Origin: Acanthopleura granulata
Lineage: Eukaryota; Mollusca; Polyplacophora; Chitonida; Chitonidae
DNA length: 64,000 bases
NCBI GenBank assembly: GCA_016165875.1
Contig: JABBOT010000006.1
Coordinates: forward strand, 1 to 64,000
Direction of reading: 5' to 3'
Part shown: one piece after another, positions 61,601-64,000 of the stretch
Layout: every line of letters begins with the position of its first letter
Numbering within the stretch: the stretch's first letter is position 1
Made by a program: the position numbers and the translations under genes
Notes under the pieces: generated by a model
Told to the model about the DNA's origin: nothing
Seen by the model: only the letters and a program-made list of their open reading frames with translations
Database searches by the model: none

Positions 61601-61867
61601 GTGGGAAATTAATTGTGGTGTGTGGCCTGCTAGCCACATGCTGTCAAAATACGTTTTGTGCACTTAGTGCTGAGTTTTGGTGAGTATAGTCAAGATATTT
61701 AGTGAGTAAGGACGGTTTGGGATGCTCATCATGTGTGTGTAAATGGCATCATTGTCTGAAGAAAAATATGAATTTTGACCATTTTTATGTTTGAGAATGA
61801 GTAAAAGTTACAGGTTGTATCAAATTTACTTTGTGGCATGAACATTGACTGGTAGTCAGTTGCTGGT
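58690..61867 (-). repeat. Inverted C array, unit R5 (3,178 bp), with extra partial unit
   Basis: It is longer by about 690 bp because a shrunken unit lies inside (see 60,155-60,845). It also carries a variant patch at about 59,080-59,340 that resembles C4. Outside these stretches it follows the R2/R4 type. Confidence 0.9.
60155..60845 (-). repeat. Shrunken, diverged C unit inside R5
   Basis: The text ATGAACAGTGACTT...GCATTAG occurs at about 60,150-60,200 and again at about 60,840-60,890. Between them a unit is compressed to about 690 bp. At about 60,490 it jumps ahead to the TTTAGGG...CTGTGAGGCCAAG block, and at about 60,632 it jumps again to the AATAGATTTGCAGTTTTGCATG block. Base changes are much more frequent than between full units. 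Confidence 0.8.
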
Positions 61868-64000
61868 GGTATGTGTTCACCAGAGGAGTATGGATATGCA
61901 TTTGTATTCAATCTGTGGTGAAAAGGATGCTTTTTTCTCTCCAGAATATAAAGTAGGAAGTATGTCCAACTGTGTGCCATCTGAAAATGATCCATGTGTT
62001 TTTTTATGATGTGGGTGTCTTTATTGTGGGATATCTTAGCAGCTGACTAAACATTAGACTGCTTCATGCATGAATGTAAATATTTAACATTGTTTTTCTT
62101 GTTTGCTGTGTTTTCTAGTTGTGGAATTAAGCTTTGTGGTTGTGAAAGGGTGCATTGTCACCCTGTCTTGAAGTGTGATGTGCTGAGGTGGACGGGGTCT
62201 ACCAATCTGATCGGTTGTTGCTGAGGGGGAGTGGACTTCACAGCCTTTTGCACAACCCCCCACCCCCTCCCTTCCCAGTTGACTTCCTGTTTGCCCGTGT
62301 CATGACATACTCTGCCAGCTTGTTGAGAACAAGATGAGGTGTTTGCTGAAGTTCTCTCCCAACGTGGGGTCATGGCCACTGTTATTGAACATCCTGAGTG
62401 TGCACTGCAACAGGAAAGATTCACGCACTGTCTGTATGCGTGTATGTATGTCTGTCCTTGTATATATCTGTCTGTTTGTATGTATGCCTGTGTTTCTCTG
62501 TGTCGATCTGTCTTCTCAAAGGCAGTGTCACTGCTTCCCACTGGAGAGCTGTGAGTGTTAGTTACTGTAAGACCCCATGTCCTCAGGAGTAATTGTGGCC
62601 ACTTAATTGCATGTTTCCAACTGCATACTTTTGATGGAACTTTCAGGAGCTGATAATGGACATGTGACAATGTTATTTTTAACTGATGGCCATGGTACAT
62701 TTATTCCCAATTTGCAAATCTGTCTGCTCATATTACTCTGTTTAGCCTGAGTGTCTGAATGCGATGTGGTGACATGAATTTTTCGTGGAAATTTTATAGC
62801 CTGTGTAGAATGTCTTGAACATTGTGCACCAACATTAAGTGCTATTCCCTTAATCCTGTGATTAGTGATGGGTTGAAGGGCACATTTCCTGATGCACTGT
62901 CACTGTCCTGGTGAGTGGCTGTAACTGGGTGGTGGGCTTATTGAGGTTATAATGGATGGTTTAGGAGGTGGGGTAACTGAGCATGTCCCTTCGGCTGTAG
63001 ATTGTCACATGTGATGTCTTTTTGGGTGTATGGTTGACTGTGAACATGGCTTTTGTTGTTTTGTTAACTTGTGGCCTATATGTCACCATTGGTGACCGAA
63101 CAGAAACAGGCAATGTACAGATTTGTGGATACCAATTGGTTTGCATTTTTGCATGCAGACAATAATCGGCGTCTACCATGTGGACTTTTCCATGTTTTAT
63201 TTGCATTTTTCAGCCCATCGGAGTCCTGAGTAGTGCCTTCCCTGTTGCACTAACCGTGTGACCATTGTAGGTTAAATTCTTATGAAAATCATAGCTGAAA
63301 TTTGAAATGTCATTTAAGGTGTGTGTTTTTGGATAACATTGTATGAACAGTGACTTTGAATTGGTATTTATGCATTAGTTTTGTTTGTTGTTGTAGGCCA
63401 GAATGAGCTGTTGAAGGAAGTTTTGACAGAATGAAAGACATGTTCACTGGTTCTCAAGTTATGAAGGTGTGGAGTTGTGAATTTCAGAGGAAATTGTAAG
63501 TGTGAAAAGGGGAGGTAATAAGGATGGCGGTACCGTTGGGAAATTTGTCACTGACTCTGTGTCTTTGATTGGATTTGTGTGTCATTTTTCAGAAGTGTTT
63601 GAAACATGTTAAGGTAATTTGTGAGGAAAGGATTTTAAAATGAGACAAGATGAGGGGTCCTGTTAGGGTACACACCACAATTAATGGTTCTGGGTCGGGA
63701 GGGAGGAAGCTAGTTCCTTTCTATTTTTAGAGATATTTTCCTTTGCTTCTCTGGACTGCCCCTTTTCATTTTCTCTGCTTGTTGTGTGGTGTTATTTTGT
63801 AGGACAGTCTTCAAAGTTTCATTCCAGGTATAAATTTGTGTGTTTTTCCGGAAATGAAGGTAGATGTATGCAGGGCAAAAGTAGGGATAAATCTGGGCTG
63901 ACTGAACAGTCACTGGGTGGCCTTGAACCCTGTCAGCTGTTTGTGAAATTTGCGAAAAATTTCAGGGGTGATGCCCAATGAGGAATTTGACTGTAGTTTT
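61868..64000 (-). repeat. Inverted C array, unit R6, cut by window end
   Basis: The last visible unit, 2.13 kb of 2.49 kb. The array evidently continues beyond the window. It shares the 3-bp loss near 62,168 with R3 and R4 and the late-unit variants with R4. Confidence 0.9.

Noticed and set aside
48752..64000. CRISPR-like array
   Set aside because: Units are 2.5 kb, nearly identical throughout and in a eukaryotic context; there are no short repeats with unique spacers.

Overview
This is repeat-rich eukaryotic DNA with no intact protein-coding gene. An animal genome, probably a mollusc or another lophotrochozoan, is suggested by decayed I/Nimb-type LINE copies, a hAT transposon with a KIAA1586/ZNF862-like transposase, and a tRNA-derived SINE that resembles the MetaSINE/RUDI-type elements I know from molluscs. 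No host gene, bacterial operon, rRNA, free-standing tRNA or CRISPR array was found.

Layout. (1) 1-43,408 is a higher-order repeat built from a few blocks. All LINE pieces lie on the minus strand. Blocks are: L, a LINE copy missing its reverse transcriptase; S, a 1.2-1.9 kb satellite of degenerate tetranucleotides; K, a roughly 0.4 kb link with a hairpin and an A-rich tract; C, a 2.68 kb non-coding module; D, the LINE ORF1 plus 5' region only. Each module ends at the same LINE 5' junction (2488, 8797, 11938, 15079, 21418, 27692, 31293, 37254). The order is L0 | SKCD1 | L1 | L2 | SKCD2 | SKCD3 | L3 | SKCD4 | S5, then L9. L1 and L2 are 3,141 bp tandem units that are almost identical. L10 (40,707-43,408) is the only piece that keeps the reverse transcriptase, and it is mutated.

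(2) 43,409-43,836 is an older LINE 5' fragment. 43,837-44,661 has no recognisable feature. 44,670-47,426 is a nearly complete hAT element with 15-bp terminal inverted repeats, a degenerate 8-bp target duplication, a broken transposase and four 52-bp repeats inside its 3' end. 47,560-47,815 is the SINE. 47,816-48,751 shows nothing recognisable.

(3) 48,752-64,000 is a tandem array (six units, the last cut by the window) of the same C sequence, in the opposite orientation, with a period near 2,490 bp. The fifth unit carries an extra shrunken unit, and at least two units carry conversion-like patches.

Overall, LINE copies that were already dead have been multiplied as DNA by unequal exchange, together with satellite and C modules. 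The shared RT deletion and shared frameshifts show this. C lies in both orientations, so the locus could yield self-complementary transcripts. The higher-order structure and the C family are the most unusual content.
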